A DNA stretch of 64,000 nucleotides from Candidatus Nitrososphaera evergladensis SR1. GTDB taxonomy: Archaea > Thermoproteota > Nitrososphaeria > Nitrososphaerales > Nitrososphaeraceae. The stretch lies in the NCBI RefSeq assembly GCF_000730285.1, contig NZ_CP007174.1, positions 1,550,001 through 1,614,000 on the forward strand, given 5' to 3'. Shown in pieces: positions 52,414 to 61,064 of this stretch (positions within the stretch are counted from its first letter, which is position 1; each line of letters begins with the position of its first letter). The translations under genes and the position numbers were made by a program. The notes under the pieces are model-generated. The model ran no database searches. It was not told where the DNA came from and saw nothing but the letters and a program-made list of their open reading frames with translations.

Positions 52414-52706
52414 ACGCCCAGAATCTGCTTCAAAAGGGCGCGATAGTCGACCTTTTCCTTCTTGCTTCCCGGGGATGGAAGCTCAAAGATGAGCGGGATT
52501 GGCCTCTTGGCGCGAAGCGTCGTCAGTTGCGTGCGAATCTCTTTTCCAATGTCGTCACTCAAAAGCACGAGCCCCACGTCGCTTGTGTCGCCCATCTTGT
52601 TGATCTCGGCAAGCGCCTCTGCCGACGACTCGACCTTGACTCCCTTGACGCCGGCAAGCTGGAAGCTGGTAACGAAAACGCGGCTTCCAATGGCAATTAT
52701 TCGCAT
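52410..52706 (-). CDS. atpF: A-type ATP synthase subunit F
   Basis: 98 residues with RIIAIGSRVFVTSFQLAGVK, GDTSDVGLVLLSDDIGKEIR and RPIPLIFELPSPG, the small central-stalk subunit F fold. The rest of the A-ATPase operon is not in the window, so this copy stands alone, as is seen in some archaea of this phylum. Confidence 0.85.
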   Translation of the reverse strand: MRIIAIGSRVFVTSFQLAGVKGVKVESSAEALAEINKMGDTSDVGLVLLSDDIGKEIRTQLTTLRAKRPIPLIFELPSPGSKKEKVDYRALLKQILGV

Positions 52707-52867
52707 ATGTTTTTCTTGCTGTGCGCTTGACTCGTATCCCTTTTTATTCTTTTTGAGATGAAACTTCTCTCTTCTACAAAAAAAATAGCTGCAAACCCAT
52801 TGAGGACCCCTCCCCCTCTCCCCAAGGTGCTACAATAGCTTTATCCTTGGACATCGCATCATTCACA

Positions 52868-53200
52868 ATGTCAAACCAAAACATATTCCAAGCATTTGAA
52901 GAGGCCAAGAAAGCAAGCGGAAAATTCCTAAAGCTGGCCCCTGGCGAAAGACGGACGCTGCAGTTTAACGTGAACAAGATCGAAATCGCGGACAGCGAGT
53001 TTGAAGGCAAAAAGACCGGCGGCAAGTCAATCCACTTCACGGTGATTGACCCAAAAGAGCCGCAGGCAGAAAAGGTGCTTTCAATGGGGGTCAAAAAGGC
53101 AGACGCAATCATGGCTCTCTTGAAGGCTGGCAAGAACTTGCTGGACATTCAGAAAATCGGAAGCGGAAAGGACAGCCAGTTCATTGCAATCCCGCTCTAA
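52868..53200 (+). CDS. Conserved-type hypothetical protein
   Basis: 110 residues from ATG 52868, about 26 bases after a CTTTATCC box (leaderless). SNQNIFQAFEEAKKASGKFL, ERRTLQFNVNKIEIADSEFE, KKADAIMALLKAGKNLLDIQ. A compact alpha/beta fold that recalls OB-fold single-strand binding proteins, but the family is not known to me. Confidence 0.65.
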   Translation: MSNQNIFQAFEEAKKASGKFLKLAPGERRTLQFNVNKIEIADSEFEGKKTGGKSIHFTVIDPKEPQAEKVLSMGVKKADAIMALLKAGKNLLDIQKIGSGKDSQFIAIPL

Positions 53201-53342
53201 CGCGGGACGCAACATCTTTTTTTCTTTTTTCCTCTGAATTTGAAAGCAGTTAGCGACGCCTGTTTGGGCCTTGCTTTTCTTAACGAAAAATCTTCCAAAC
53301 ATCTGATATGCCACGACTGCGATCGTACAGCTGTACGGGGAC

Positions 53343-53450
53343 ATGACCAGGCAAGACGTCATGATAATAGCAATGCTCTTTTCAATGGCTGCAAGCCTTT
53401 TTACCATATACAAGGTAAAAAGATGGGAAAAGAAATACGACATATCATGA
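53343..53450 (+). CDS. 35-residue single-pass membrane protein
   Basis: MTRQDVMIIAMLFSMAASLF continues to TIYKVKRWEKKYDIS: a helix near the N-terminus and a basic tail, like small archaeal membrane peptides. An overlapping 84-codon frame is less coding-like. Function unknown. Confidence 0.4.
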   Translation: MTRQDVMIIAMLFSMAASLFTIYKVKRWEKKYDIS

Positions 53451-53518
53451 CACCGCAGGTAAGTCATAGCAGACAATTCTTCCAAGCGTCTTAAATGGCT
53501 GAATACTGGATTATATCC

Positions 53519-54022
53519 ATGTCAACGCAACGACAGCAGGTAACAGAAAAAAATATCGAGATCGCCCGGCGTTCAATACAGGCCCTGAATACCGGAGACG
53601 TAACCAAGGCTTCTGAATTCATGCACCCTGATTACTTTAACCACGAGTCCCAAGCCAGCCCGGAGCGAGCAAAGCTTCGCGGTCCTAGTGAATTCATCGA
53701 TACTGTTCAAAAGTTAAGAGCCGCGTTTAGCGACCTACATTATGAAGAGCAAGAGAGCATCGCTTCAAACGACAAGGTCGTGTCGATAATGACGGTCACC
53801 GGCCGACACACGGGAGATTTTTTTGGCATCCCTCCATCAGGCCGCAGCTTTTCGTACCAGGCGGCGCACATTGTGCGGATTGCCGACGGCAAGATAATTG
53901 AGCACCGGGCAATTCGCGACGACCTGAAATTCATGATGCAGCTTGGAGTAATCGGCGCTGCGTCGCCGCAGTACGAGCCCATCTTTAATGCGTGGAAGGG
54001 AATGATAAAAAAAGGAGGATAA
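53519..54022 (+). CDS. SnoaL-like ester cyclase family protein
   Basis: 167 residues. NTGDVTKASEFMHPDYFNHE, GPSEFIDTVQKLRAAFSDLH, VTGRHTGDFFGIPPSGRSFS and VRIADGKIIEHRAIRDDLKF are the blocks of the SnoaL cone fold with the conserved His/Asp pocket. In bacteria related enzymes cyclise polyketides; here the substrate is unknown. Confidence 0.85.
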   Translation: MSTQRQQVTEKNIEIARRSIQALNTGDVTKASEFMHPDYFNHESQASPERAKLRGPSEFIDTVQKLRAAFSDLHYEEQESIASNDKVVSIMTVTGRHTGDFFGIPPSGRSFSYQAAHIVRIADGKIIEHRAIRDDLKFMMQLGVIGAASPQYEPIFNAWKGMIKKGG

Positions 54023-54146
54023 TTGTCGCACTTTACATCAAAATGTTCGGCAGGCTGCAAATCTGATTATTTGCAGATTTCTTTTTTCTTCAAAAGAATG
54101 GAAAACGGCTTGTCAAACTTTATTCAGCTTATGAGAATTTGAAACC

Positions 54147-54266
54147 ATGACAAGTCATGTTCTTGGAGTAAGCTGGCAGGCAATACCAGCTCCAAGCTAT
54201 GCCTTTTACGACGGCGCGCGGGTTTTCACGCTCAAAGAGGGGAGAAAGACTATTTTTCTGCGCTAA
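54147..54266 (+). CDS. 39-residue hypothetical protein
   Basis: MTSHVLGVSWQAIPAPSYAF...DGARVFTLKEGRKTIFLR. No family; ends one base before the stop of the convergent gene at 54267. Looks coding by composition but is too short to be sure. Confidence 0.35.
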   Translation: MTSHVLGVSWQAIPAPSYAFYDGARVFTLKEGRKTIFLR

Positions 54267-54533
54267 CTATGTCGGCCTAGAAAGATTAGAATCGCCATAG
54301 CCATTGTCATATCCTGCATCGTACAGCTTTCGTAATGGCGGAGATAGAAGCTGTACCCAAGCTGGCGTGTGTGCTGCTATGTCTTCAAGGCTCGGCGTAG
54401 AGTCTTCGGTCCGCGCATATCGAGTATAAGAAATTAATGCATCAAATTCCTCTTCTCTGCCCAATATCTTGGAAATGGCGCCCAGTGCGTCCAGCAATGC
54501 TTGCTCCTTTCGTGAATCCATTATGGCAGGCAT
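54267..54533 (-). CDS. Hypothetical helical protein
   Basis: 88 residues (KEQALLDALGAISKILGREE, AWVQLLSPPLRKLYDAGYDN), soluble and mostly helical. No recognisable family. Convergent with the 39-residue ORF. Function unknown. Confidence 0.5.
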   Translation of the reverse strand: MPAIMDSRKEQALLDALGAISKILGREEEFDALISYTRYARTEDSTPSLEDIAAHTPAWVQLLSPPLRKLYDAGYDNGYGDSNLSRPT

Positions 54534-54670
54534 ATATGGCCATAGATGGCTTTATCAATTAAATAAGTAGAAGGGCATCTAGGCGGGATTTTTTTGCTAA
54601 CCTACTGGAAGCTTGCTCGTAGTGATGAGCGGCAATCGAGGATAAATAGCATGAGAATAATCATTTACTG

Positions 54671-54994
54671 TTGGATGGGGCTTCTGAAGTCATTGTAAAC
54701 GTCCGTGCGAAGCCTGATGATCTCTATGCATTCTTGGTAAAATTGTTCTCCTCGGGCTCCGGATTGCGCATTGTGAGCGGTGATGAAAGTGTGCTTAAAA
54801 TGCAGCTCGTCAAATTCGCCGACACAGACAAGGCTGATTTTCACTTCAATCTCTGGATTACATCTAATGGCGAGATATCTGGCATGCATTTTACTGCCCC
54901 TGACATGACATCTAAAAACAAACTCGGCAATGCCGTTACTGCGGTGACCCGTGCACTTGTTGCATTTCATGATCTCATGCAAAGACGCAAATAG
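54671..54994 (+). CDS. Hypothetical alpha/beta protein
   Basis: 107 residues from TTG 54671. SEVIVNVRAKPDDLYAFLVK, LRIVSGDESVLKMQLVKFAD, DFHFNLWITSNGEISGMHF. The alternating strands suggest a small ACT- or SRPBCC-like sheet; no family assigned. Lies just before the second tRNA-like gene. Confidence 0.5.
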   Translation: MDGASEVIVNVRAKPDDLYAFLVKLFSSGSGLRIVSGDESVLKMQLVKFADTDKADFHFNLWITSNGEISGMHFTAPDMTSKNKLGNAVTAVTRALVAFHDLMQRRK

Positions 54995-55079
54995 GCTTCT
55001 TGCTATTTTCTATCGAGCATAAGGGAGACGAGCCATACGCTTTAGTACCAATCTCGTGGATTAATTAGCCCTTGCAAAA

Positions 55080-55175
55080 GGAGGGATAGTTGAGTCTGGG
55101 AAGGACGCTTGTCACATGGACAATTTCGAGTGTCACGTGGACATGAGAGCGTGGGTTCAAATCCCACTCCCTCCG
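55080..55175 (+). tRNA. Second tRNA-like gene, paralogue of the one at 5032
   Basis: Acceptor GGAGGGA/TCCCTCC, D-arm GTT...GAC, T-arm GTGGG-TTCAAAT-CCCAC, discriminator G 55175. The outer parts match the 5032 copy nearly base for base. The inner hairpin differs in sequence but keeps pairing (GACA...TGTC instead of GGCAC...GTGCC), i.e. covariation. As in the other copy the anticodon is unclear; an intron or degenerate tRNA are the options. Confidence 0.5.
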
Positions 55176-55207
55176 CGGAGCCTTCAAGGCCTGAAAGCCT
55201 AAAGATT

Positions 55208-55221
55208 GATTGGTACTTTTT
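55208..55221 (+). terminator. Terminal stem of the tRNA-like transcript followed by T-run
   Basis: GATTGGTACT (55208-55217) is exactly complementary to AGTACCAATC (55044-55053), 36 bases upstream of the tRNA-like gene, and leads into TTTTT. The two could enclose the whole RNA in a precursor stem and end transcription. Confidence 0.4.
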
Positions 55222-55365
55222 CATGACTCTTTGAGCGGCTGTAGCCAAGGCGTAAGGAAAAAGAAGAATTCGCAAGATGCCAGGGTGTTTGACTAAATTG
55301 CTAGCGGTACAGATTATCAACAACAGAAAACGACTTATACCGTCGCCGGCAATGCACAAGGTGAC

Positions 55366-55581
55366 TTGGCAGCGACTAAAGTCCAGCTCTTGATGTTCAT
55401 GATTGCGTGCTTTGTTTCAGGCGGCCTTGCAATCGGGCTCTCAATCATTTATGGCTCGTCGTTTTTCACGTACTCCATACCTGGCTTGGTGGTCGGTGCC
55501 TTTTTTGCCTTCAAGTACGCCACGTTTGACAAGAACAAGGCACGCCAAGAAGAGCACAAGCGCAGGCGCAACAGACACTAG
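55366..55581 (+). CDS. Small double-membrane-helix protein
   Basis: 71 residues from TTG 55366. Helices about 7-29 ([20 protein letters not shown]) and 36-51 ([17 protein letters not shown]), then a very basic tail ([14 protein letters not shown]). Convergent with the J-domain gene, overlapping it by four bases. Function unknown. Confidence 0.65.
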   Translation: MAATKVQLLMFMIACFVSGGLAIGLSIIYGSSFFTYSIPGLVVGAFFAFKYATFDKNKARQEEHKRRRNRH

Positions 55582-56012
55582 CGCAATATCAGTATGTAAA
55601 TCACGATTGCGGCAAGCCCTGCAAACAGGATCATGGTCGCCTTCCACATGCCCATGCTCGCCTTGTCGCTGATGTCCCACATGCCGCCGCGGATGTTGCC
55701 GCCTTGACGGTACTGGCGCTTTAATTCCTCATAGCTGTAGACCCTGGCAAAGTCTGCAGAAGGCGTCCATTCCGCATGAGTCGAAACAGAGAACGCGTTT
55801 TCGTCGTACTTTTTGCGCGACTGCGTGTCAGAGAGGACCTCGTATGCCTCGACTATTTTCATGAACTTTTGCTTGGACTCCTCAGAGCCTTTATTCTTGT
55901 CGGGATGGTATTTCATGGCCAAACTCCGAAACGACTTTTTGATCTCCTCCTGGGACGCCCCGGGCTTGAGGCCAAGCACTTCGTAATAGTTTGACACCTG
56001 GTACGTTGCCAA
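55578..56012 (-). CDS. Membrane-anchored J-domain protein
   Basis: 144 residues. Residues about 7-70 are a J domain ([40 protein letters not shown]) with the HPD triad that stimulates Hsp70 ATPase. The C-terminus (about 122-143) is a membrane helix ([21 protein letters not shown]), so it would recruit DnaK or another partner to the membrane. No Gly/Phe or zinc regions as in DnaJ itself. Confidence 0.9.
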   Translation of the reverse strand: MATYQVSNYYEVLGLKPGASQEEIKKSFRSLAMKYHPDKNKGSEESKQKFMKIVEAYEVLSDTQSRKKYDENAFSVSTHAEWTPSADFARVYSYEELKRQYRQGGNIRGGMWDISDKASMGMWKATMILFAGLAAIVIYILILR

Positions 56013-56072
56013 GATCTCGTAAATAAACTTGCAACGGCATATATATTCTGGAATCGTCTATTATAGGCGCGC

Positions 56073-56609
56073 TTGGATAGCACTTTTCTTATCATCTTTT
56101 ACGTCGCAACCGTCGTCCCGACGCTCTTGCTCGTCAAAGAGACCAAGCCAAGGCTAAAAAACTTGAGAAACGGCCTGCGTTCGATTGTCTACCTGCCGCT
56201 CACGGTAGGCATCTTGATGTTGTACGTCATATTTGCAATGGACTTTTTCTCAAAGATACCAATCTTGAACTGGTCGTGGCTTGGCTACAACATCGCCATC
56301 GGGCCGGCGGCCGACCAGGGACTGTGGGGCGTTCTGCCATTTGTCCCGATGCTTGTATACATGCTTATCCACGTCAACTATTTTGAGGAAATGTACTTTC
56401 GCAAGACCGCCCTCCTTACCGTCGTCTGGGCGTTTTTGCACATTGCCATGGGAGTTGCCGTGCACGTCGCCCTCGCTCTTCTCCCACTTGGCTTTTTCTA
56501 CAAATACCTGTACAAAAAGCGCGGCCTTGACCACGCGTACGCGCTGCACTTTGCCACCAACATCATCATAGTCGCAGTGTCGATAGCATCCTACTTTGTA
56601 CGGTTCTAG
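56073..56609 (+). CDS. CPBP-type intramembrane protease-like protein
   Basis: 178 residues from TTG 56073, with five or six helices. The glutamyl-protease signature is present: NYFEEMYFRKT (E-E-x3-R), WAFLHIAMG (His) and HFATN (H-x3-N). CPBP proteases cut membrane-bound substrates, e.g. CAAX proteins or bacteriocin-linked peptides. Overlaps the convergent SRPBCC gene by four bases. Confidence 0.75.
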   Translation: MDSTFLIIFYVATVVPTLLLVKETKPRLKNLRNGLRSIVYLPLTVGILMLYVIFAMDFFSKIPILNWSWLGYNIAIGPAADQGLWGVLPFVPMLVYMLIHVNYFEEMYFRKTALLTVVWAFLHIAMGVAVHVALALLPLGFFYKYLYKKRGLDHAYALHFATNIIIVAVSIASYFVRF

Positions 56610-57025
56610 GCTTCCAAGCGCGCCTTTAGGGCCCGGTTCATCTCCTCAAAGCCTGCCTTGACGTCGTCGGTGTCCTTGAAAAAGGACGACAGCAGGCCGC
56701 CAAAGACCTCGCGGTGGATGAATTTCACCCTGCCGTTGCCTGCGTCTTCAATGGTGAATATGTGCTCGCCAGACAGAAATCCCGGAACCTTGCCAAACCA
56801 CCGGAGCTCTTTTTCCGGCTCGACTCTGGTTACCTTGGGCTCGTACGTGCGCTTTGTCCCTGCAGGCGTCGTCAGGTGGATCTCTAGTTTTGCTCCTTCC
56901 CGGGGCTCGCCCCTGACCTGTCTTATGAACGGGTTCCACTCTTCGTATTTTGCAAAATCAACAAGCACTTCCCACACGCGCCGTGCATTTGCGACAATCT
57001 CTATTTCTGTGTAGATTTCTTTCAA
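56606..57025 (-). CDS. SRPBCC (START-like) family protein
   Basis: 139 residues. IEIVANARRVWEVLVDFAKY, EEWNPFIRQVRGEPREGAKL, ELRWFGKVPGFLSGEHIFTI and a long C-terminal helix (DDVKAGFEEMNRALKARLEA) make the helix-grip fold that binds hydrophobic ligands. Ligand unknown. Confidence 0.88.
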   Translation of the reverse strand: MKEIYTEIEIVANARRVWEVLVDFAKYEEWNPFIRQVRGEPREGAKLEIHLTTPAGTKRTYEPKVTRVEPEKELRWFGKVPGFLSGEHIFTIEDAGNGRVKFIHREVFGGLLSSFFKDTDDVKAGFEEMNRALKARLEA

Positions 57026-57064
57026 GCCAGCGACAGCATCAAGTGCACCGCAGGAGGAGGTTAT

Positions 57065-57541
57065 TTACTTTCTTGTAGTAAACTCGATCCTTATAGAGTC
57101 GCCGTCTTTGAGCGGTATGTCCAAAAAGCTGCCGCCAGTATGCTGGACGTTATTGACGTAGACCTTGGTGTCGTACTTTGTCAGGTTCTGCCCTATCCAG
57201 TTGTACAAAAAGTGGCCCAGCGTGAATGTGTACGGCTCCTTGTAGGCCACATGAATAGTGTTGTCCTGCAGGGTGTGCACAGGCAGGGTGCAGTTTTTGG
57301 TGATGCCAACTTCACTTGGCACGCGCGCAGGCGCGCCGTCTACAGTTACTGACACAGGCAAGGTAAGCTGGTACGGCTCTGCAAGCGGGTTTTGTATGCA
57401 CTGGTATATCGGGTCCTGGGAGCGCAAATAGTCGGTAACTGCTTTTGTCCCTGCGCCGGCAACAATGACTGCGCCGGCAAGGAGCGCCATGGACCAAACG
57501 AGGCGCCTCTTTTTTCCGGGCTCTTGCCCGCCAAAACCCAT
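57065..57541 (-). CDS. Membrane-anchored protein of unknown function
   Basis: 158 residues. A helix at about 14-36 (LVWSMALLAGAVIVAGAGTK) anchors an extracellular beta-rich domain (QLTLPVSVTVDGAPARVPSE, KNCTLPVHTLQDNTIHVAYK). Resembles a type widely kept in ammonia-oxidising archaea; no activity known. Two Cys could form a disulfide. Confidence 0.65.
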   Translation of the reverse strand: MGFGGQEPGKKRRLVWSMALLAGAVIVAGAGTKAVTDYLRSQDPIYQCIQNPLAEPYQLTLPVSVTVDGAPARVPSEVGITKNCTLPVHTLQDNTIHVAYKEPYTFTLGHFLYNWIGQNLTKYDTKVYVNNVQHTGGSFLDIPLKDGDSIRIEFTTRK

Positions 57542-57613
57542 TACGGACAGGCGCGTGTCAAAAAGTTAAAAGTCTTTGCAAGTATGACAAGGCTGGAAAA
57601 AATGCCAGAGGTT

Positions 57614-57784
57614 TTATTGGCTTATGGCCAACACATGGTTCATGCTCTCCACCAGTGGGAGTCCGGTGAGCATCTTGGCGGTGGTGGCGTGCGGGAGTGT
57701 AATATAGATCAGCATCCCCGGAACAGCTGCACAGACGATAATAGTCAATACAATCAGCCAAACGGCTGTCATCTTTTCGACCAT
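57614..57784 (-). CDS. Small single-pass membrane protein
   Basis: 56 residues from ATG 57784, about 26 bases after TTTATATAAC, so the upstream Met at 57796 is not preferred. VEKMTAVWLIVLTIIVCAAV is a helix, then a short polar end with HATTAKMLTGLPLVES. Function unknown. Confidence 0.55.
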   Translation of the reverse strand: MVEKMTAVWLIVLTIIVCAAVPGMLIYITLPHATTAKMLTGLPLVESMNHVLAISQ

Positions 57785-57829
57785 TAAAAAAATCACGCCT
57801 GTTTGGTTATATAAATTTTAAAACTGTCA

Positions 57830-58468
57830 TCAGCATGTCTTTGGTGCCGGAGCACTTTTTGCCTGGCTGCGGAGCATCTCTACCTCTTCGCGCAGCTCGT
57901 CGTTCTCGTCTTCAAGGACCTTCAAGGAGGTTATCGCCTCGGCGTTCTGGGCCTTTAACGACTGGAATTCTTTTTGCAGTTTCTCATAGGCCTGTTTTAC
58001 CGCCGTTGTCGCGTCACTAGATGCTGTTGCCGCCTGAGGCACAGGAGGAGCACTTTTTGGCACCATCTGCAGCCTCGCATTTTCCGCCTTCAACGCCTCG
58101 ACGGTTTTTACAGCCGCGGCGGCCTGCGCCTTGAGCGCGGCAACTTCATTTGCGTGCGAGCGCAACTGTGATGCGAGGCGCGTGTTTTCATCCATCAGCT
58201 TTTGGCGCTCGGCTCCAAACTTGGCCAGCTCTGCCTTTAGCTGCGCTACAAGCGCTTCGCTGGTGGCGGCATTGGATAATGAAGACTGCAAAGAAGAAGA
58301 CGCCGCGGCGACAAGTTCTGACAGTATTGCAGGCATGGCGTCAGAGTTGATGTACGCAGAGGCGCCAAAATCAAGCGTGATTGCACCCTTTGACTTTAGC
58401 AGGCCTTCGACGCTTGGATCAAGTGCAAAAGAGCTGGCATTGAATGAAAAGAGCTTCAATTCATACAC
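57830..58468 (-). CDS. Coiled-coil protein
   Basis: 212 residues. A short alpha/beta N-terminus (KGAITLDFGASAYINSDAMP) followed by an Ala-rich coiled coil (EALVAQLKAELAKFGAERQK, LMDENTRLASQLRSHANEVA, LKVLEDENDELREEVEMLRS) interrupted near 135-150 by a Pro/Ala linker. Function unknown; may organise a partner. Confidence 0.7.
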   Translation of the reverse strand: MYELKLFSFNASSFALDPSVEGLLKSKGAITLDFGASAYINSDAMPAILSELVAAASSSLQSSLSNAATSEALVAQLKAELAKFGAERQKLMDENTRLASQLRSHANEVAALKAQAAAAVKTVEALKAENARLQMVPKSAPPVPQAATASSDATTAVKQAYEKLQKEFQSLKAQNAEAITSLKVLEDENDELREEVEMLRSQAKSAPAPKTC

Positions 58469-58522
58469 CGTTGGATTTTGGCTCTAAAAAGAAGGCAGCG
58501 CAAAATTTGTTGACATTTTTAC

Positions 58523-58765
58523 TTATTGGTAGTCGTGTAGCGGCTTGTCCTTGTGCGACGAGATCTTGCTCTCCAGCTCTTTTCTGTGCTTTTGCAGCGT
58601 GTGTTTGTTTGCGCACGAGTCGTGCATTATGCCAAAGTCGCAAAAGTCGCAGGCTGTCACAAACTCGATTTCCTTAAACTCTTTTTTGCAAAATGCGCAG
58701 TTTTCAGTGCCCACGTCCCCGTCAGTGAGAGGCTTGAGCCACGGGTCGCGCCAGAGAAGCGTCAC
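58523..58765 (-). CDS. Zinc-finger protein with three metal-binding blocks
   Basis: 80 residues. CAFCKKEF (about 23-30), CDFCDFGIMHDSC (about 39-51) and a His-rich helix (NKHTLQKHRKELES, SSHKDKPLHDY) make a RING- or PHD-like cross-brace pattern. Adaptor role inferred only. Precedes the tyrA gene, same direction. Confidence 0.65.
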   Translation of the reverse strand: MTLLWRDPWLKPLTDGDVGTENCAFCKKEFKEIEFVTACDFCDFGIMHDSCANKHTLQKHRKELESKISSHKDKPLHDYQ

Positions 58766-58796
58766 AGATTCTTGATGTAGAGACGCAGATATGTAG

Positions 58797-59654
58797 TTAT
58801 TCTGCCGGCTTGTCCAAAAGCCCTATAATCCCGTACATGCGTCTGTATGACGCTTCAAGATCTGCCTTCTTTTGCAGCTTTTTCTTGGTCTTTTTCAGCT
58901 TTGCCCCAAGCAAAGAGCCGCGGACTGACGCAAGCGCGCTGGCCTCCTTCATGTACTGGCGCATGTACCCTGCCGCATGCGGGTTGTCGCGTATGAGTGC
59001 CGCTATGAGTTCTGGTTCGTCGGTCATGACGCTCTGGGCGAGCATGGCCTGAACTGCAAAGGTAGTCCCCCCAACTTCGTTGAGGTTTGCAAGGTCTTCG
59101 CGTGCAAGAATGCTTGCAAAGGCAACGTTGGTAAAGTATGTCAGGCCAAGCACTGCTGCTATTGCCCTGTCATGCGTACGGGCGTCTGGCAGCACCTTGA
59201 CTGACATTCCTGCAAATATGCTGTTTATTGCGTCAAGTTCTTTTGCCTTGTTGCGCACCGGGATTGCAAGCATCTTTAGCTGTTTCTTTTCCTCGCTTGC
59301 GCCCGGCCCAAACATCGGGTGAACACACAGGGTGATAATATCTTGTCGCGCCTTTTTCAGAGCAGGAAGCGTCTTGGCCTTGACTGATGATATCTCGGCA
59401 AGCAGGGCATTTTGTCTTGTCATTGCTTGGGCGCATTGCTTTATCACGGCGGGAGTGCGCTTTACCGGGACGCATATCATCACAAGGTCCGCGTTTTTCA
59501 CGCAGTCTGCAATGCTTGCGGCACTTCGGACATCGTTGTTTATCTGAAAAGGCTTGACGTCAAAGGCGCTGACCTCGTTTCCCTGCCTTGCTGCAAAGTA
59601 CCTGCAGAACCATGCGCCCATCTTGCCTGCCGCGCCGATGATTGCTACCAGCAT
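58797..59654 (-). CDS. tyrA: Prephenate dehydrogenase
   Basis: 285 residues. Rossmann start LVAIIGAAGKMGAWFCRYFA, VMICVPVKRTP, EISSVKAKTLPALKK, and VHPMFGPGASEEKKQ, the conserved prephenate/arogenate-pocket blocks. Makes 4-hydroxyphenylpyruvate from prephenate with NAD(P). Seven bases after the chorismate mutase-aminotransferase gene, so part of the aro operon. Confidence 0.9.
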   Translation of the reverse strand: MLVAIIGAAGKMGAWFCRYFAARQGNEVSAFDVKPFQINNDVRSAASIADCVKNADLVMICVPVKRTPAVIKQCAQAMTRQNALLAEISSVKAKTLPALKKARQDIITLCVHPMFGPGASEEKKQLKMLAIPVRNKAKELDAINSIFAGMSVKVLPDARTHDRAIAAVLGLTYFTNVAFASILAREDLANLNEVGGTTFAVQAMLAQSVMTDEPELIAALIRDNPHAAGYMRQYMKEASALASVRGSLLGAKLKKTKKKLQKKADLEASYRRMYGIIGLLDKPAE

Positions 59655-59660
59655 TGCCTG

Positions 59661-61064
59661 CTAGCGCGCCTTCCTGACCTCGTCCGCCATTATGGCAAGA
59701 CCTTTTTCCATCTCTTTCTCATTCCTGCACGCAGATATCCTGACAAAGCGCCTGTACGAGTCTCCAAAACCGCTTCCCGGAGCTATCGCCACTCCTCTTT
59801 CAAGCAACCTTTCAACCAGCTGCATGTCTTCGCCGCCAGAGTGAAGCTCGGGATAGACGTACATGGCGCCGTCCGGCTCGACAAACCGCAGGGACATCTC
59901 TTTTAACTTGCCCGACAGAAAGCGCAAACGCCTTTTCATCAGTTCCACGTTTCTTGACGGGTCGGCGCCAAGGGCGGCAAGGGCGGCAAGCTGCACCGGC
60001 TCGGCGACGCTTGTCACGCCGACTGCCTGGACCTTTGCCATCTTTTTTATCAAATCCGCGCTTGCGACAGCGTATCCGACCCTAAAGCCGGTCATCGCGT
60101 ACGTCTTTGAGAATGACGAGACGATTACACCCTTGTCATAGCCGTACGCGTGCACGCTTTCAAACGGCTTGAACGAATAGTCAGAATACACTTCGTCGCT
60201 CAAAAGATACAGCCCGTGGCCTTTTGCCAGAGCGACTATCCTGTCCATAGTCTTTTTGTCAAGGACTTTGCCAGTCGGGTTGTTTGGGTAGTTTAGCGCA
60301 ATCATTTTCGTCCCGCTCGTTATCATCGATTCCAGTTCTTTCAGGTCAGGGGTCCATCCGCTTTCAAGCGTGGTTTTCAATACTTTGGTCCTTGCACCGA
60401 TAAAGTCGGCACATTCCCTGTACGCCGGCCACGCCGGCTCGATTGCTATTATTTCTTCGCCGGGTCTTACAAGCGACGCGATTGCCGCGAAAACGGCAAA
60501 GCGCCCGCCTGGCGTCACCATCACCCGCTCCTCGCCTACTCTGTTCTTTTTTGCTATTGCTTCTCGCAGCTGCGGTATCCCGCGGGTGTCTGTATAGTGG
60601 TACTTCTTTTGTGCAAACGACTCTGCAAGCGCGCTTCCAGCCTGCGCAGGCGCAGGGTAATCCGGCTCGCCCACTTCGAGGTGGATTATGCGCCTGCCGG
60701 ACGCCTCCAGTTGCTTGGCCTTTTGAAAGATGCCAAGATGGGTCTGCCTTGGCGCCTTGTTGTTTTGCTGTGGGCGCTTTTGCTCCTGCACGGCCTCTGA
60801 TTCAGAAAGCAATACGTTAAGCAGGCGCAGAGCAAACTCGATGCTCATGCCGGTTTCCCCTGCCTGCTTTATGACCATCTGGCGGATCTCTTGCTCCACC
60901 TTTTCGTCCTTGACGTCTATTCCAAGCCGGCTTTTTACCTCGCCCACCTGCTCTGCCAAAACCATCCTTTCTTGCACCTTCTTTAGGATGTCAGAAGTCA
61001 CGGCGCGGATCTGGCCTCGCAGAGCTTCCAGATCTTTTTCTCCCTGTGACGATGGCATTGTCAT
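59661..61064 (-). CDS. Chorismate mutase fused to an aspartate-type aminotransferase
   Basis: 467 residues. Residues about 10-95 are an AroQ helix bundle (DLEALRGQIRAVTSDILKKV, QVGEVKSRLGIDVKD). The rest is a fold-type I aminotransferase: IHLEVGEPDYPAPA, YPNNPTGKVLD, PLP lysine in SSFSKTYAMTGFRVGY and RRFVRISACRNEKEM. So chorismate is rearranged to prephenate, and one protein later transaminates the keto acids to Phe/Tyr (or prephenate to arogenate). Start one base after the aroC stop. Confidence 0.9.
   Translation of the reverse strand: MTMPSSQGEKDLEALRGQIRAVTSDILKKVQERMVLAEQVGEVKSRLGIDVKDEKVEQEIRQMVIKQAGETGMSIEFALRLLNVLLSESEAVQEQKRPQQNNKAPRQTHLGIFQKAKQLEASGRRIIHLEVGEPDYPAPAQAGSALAESFAQKKYHYTDTRGIPQLREAIAKKNRVGEERVMVTPGGRFAVFAAIASLVRPGEEIIAIEPAWPAYRECADFIGARTKVLKTTLESGWTPDLKELESMITSGTKMIALNYPNNPTGKVLDKKTMDRIVALAKGHGLYLLSDEVYSDYSFKPFESVHAYGYDKGVIVSSFSKTYAMTGFRVGYAVASADLIKKMAKVQAVGVTSVAEPVQLAALAALGADPSRNVELMKRRLRFLSGKLKEMSLRFVEPDGAMYVYPELHSGGEDMQLVERLLERGVAIAPGSGFGDSYRRFVRISACRNEKEMEKGLAIMADEVRKAR

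Noticed and set aside
5032-55175. The two tRNA-like copies as attachment sites of one 50-kb element
   Set aside because: The region between them is full of essential host genes, and the copies differ in the inner hairpin, unlike att repeats.
55042-55359. 105-codon minus-strand ORF with GVGFEPT
   Set aside because: It is the antisense of the T-arm of the tRNA-like gene; this peptide is a well-known false ORF over tRNAs.
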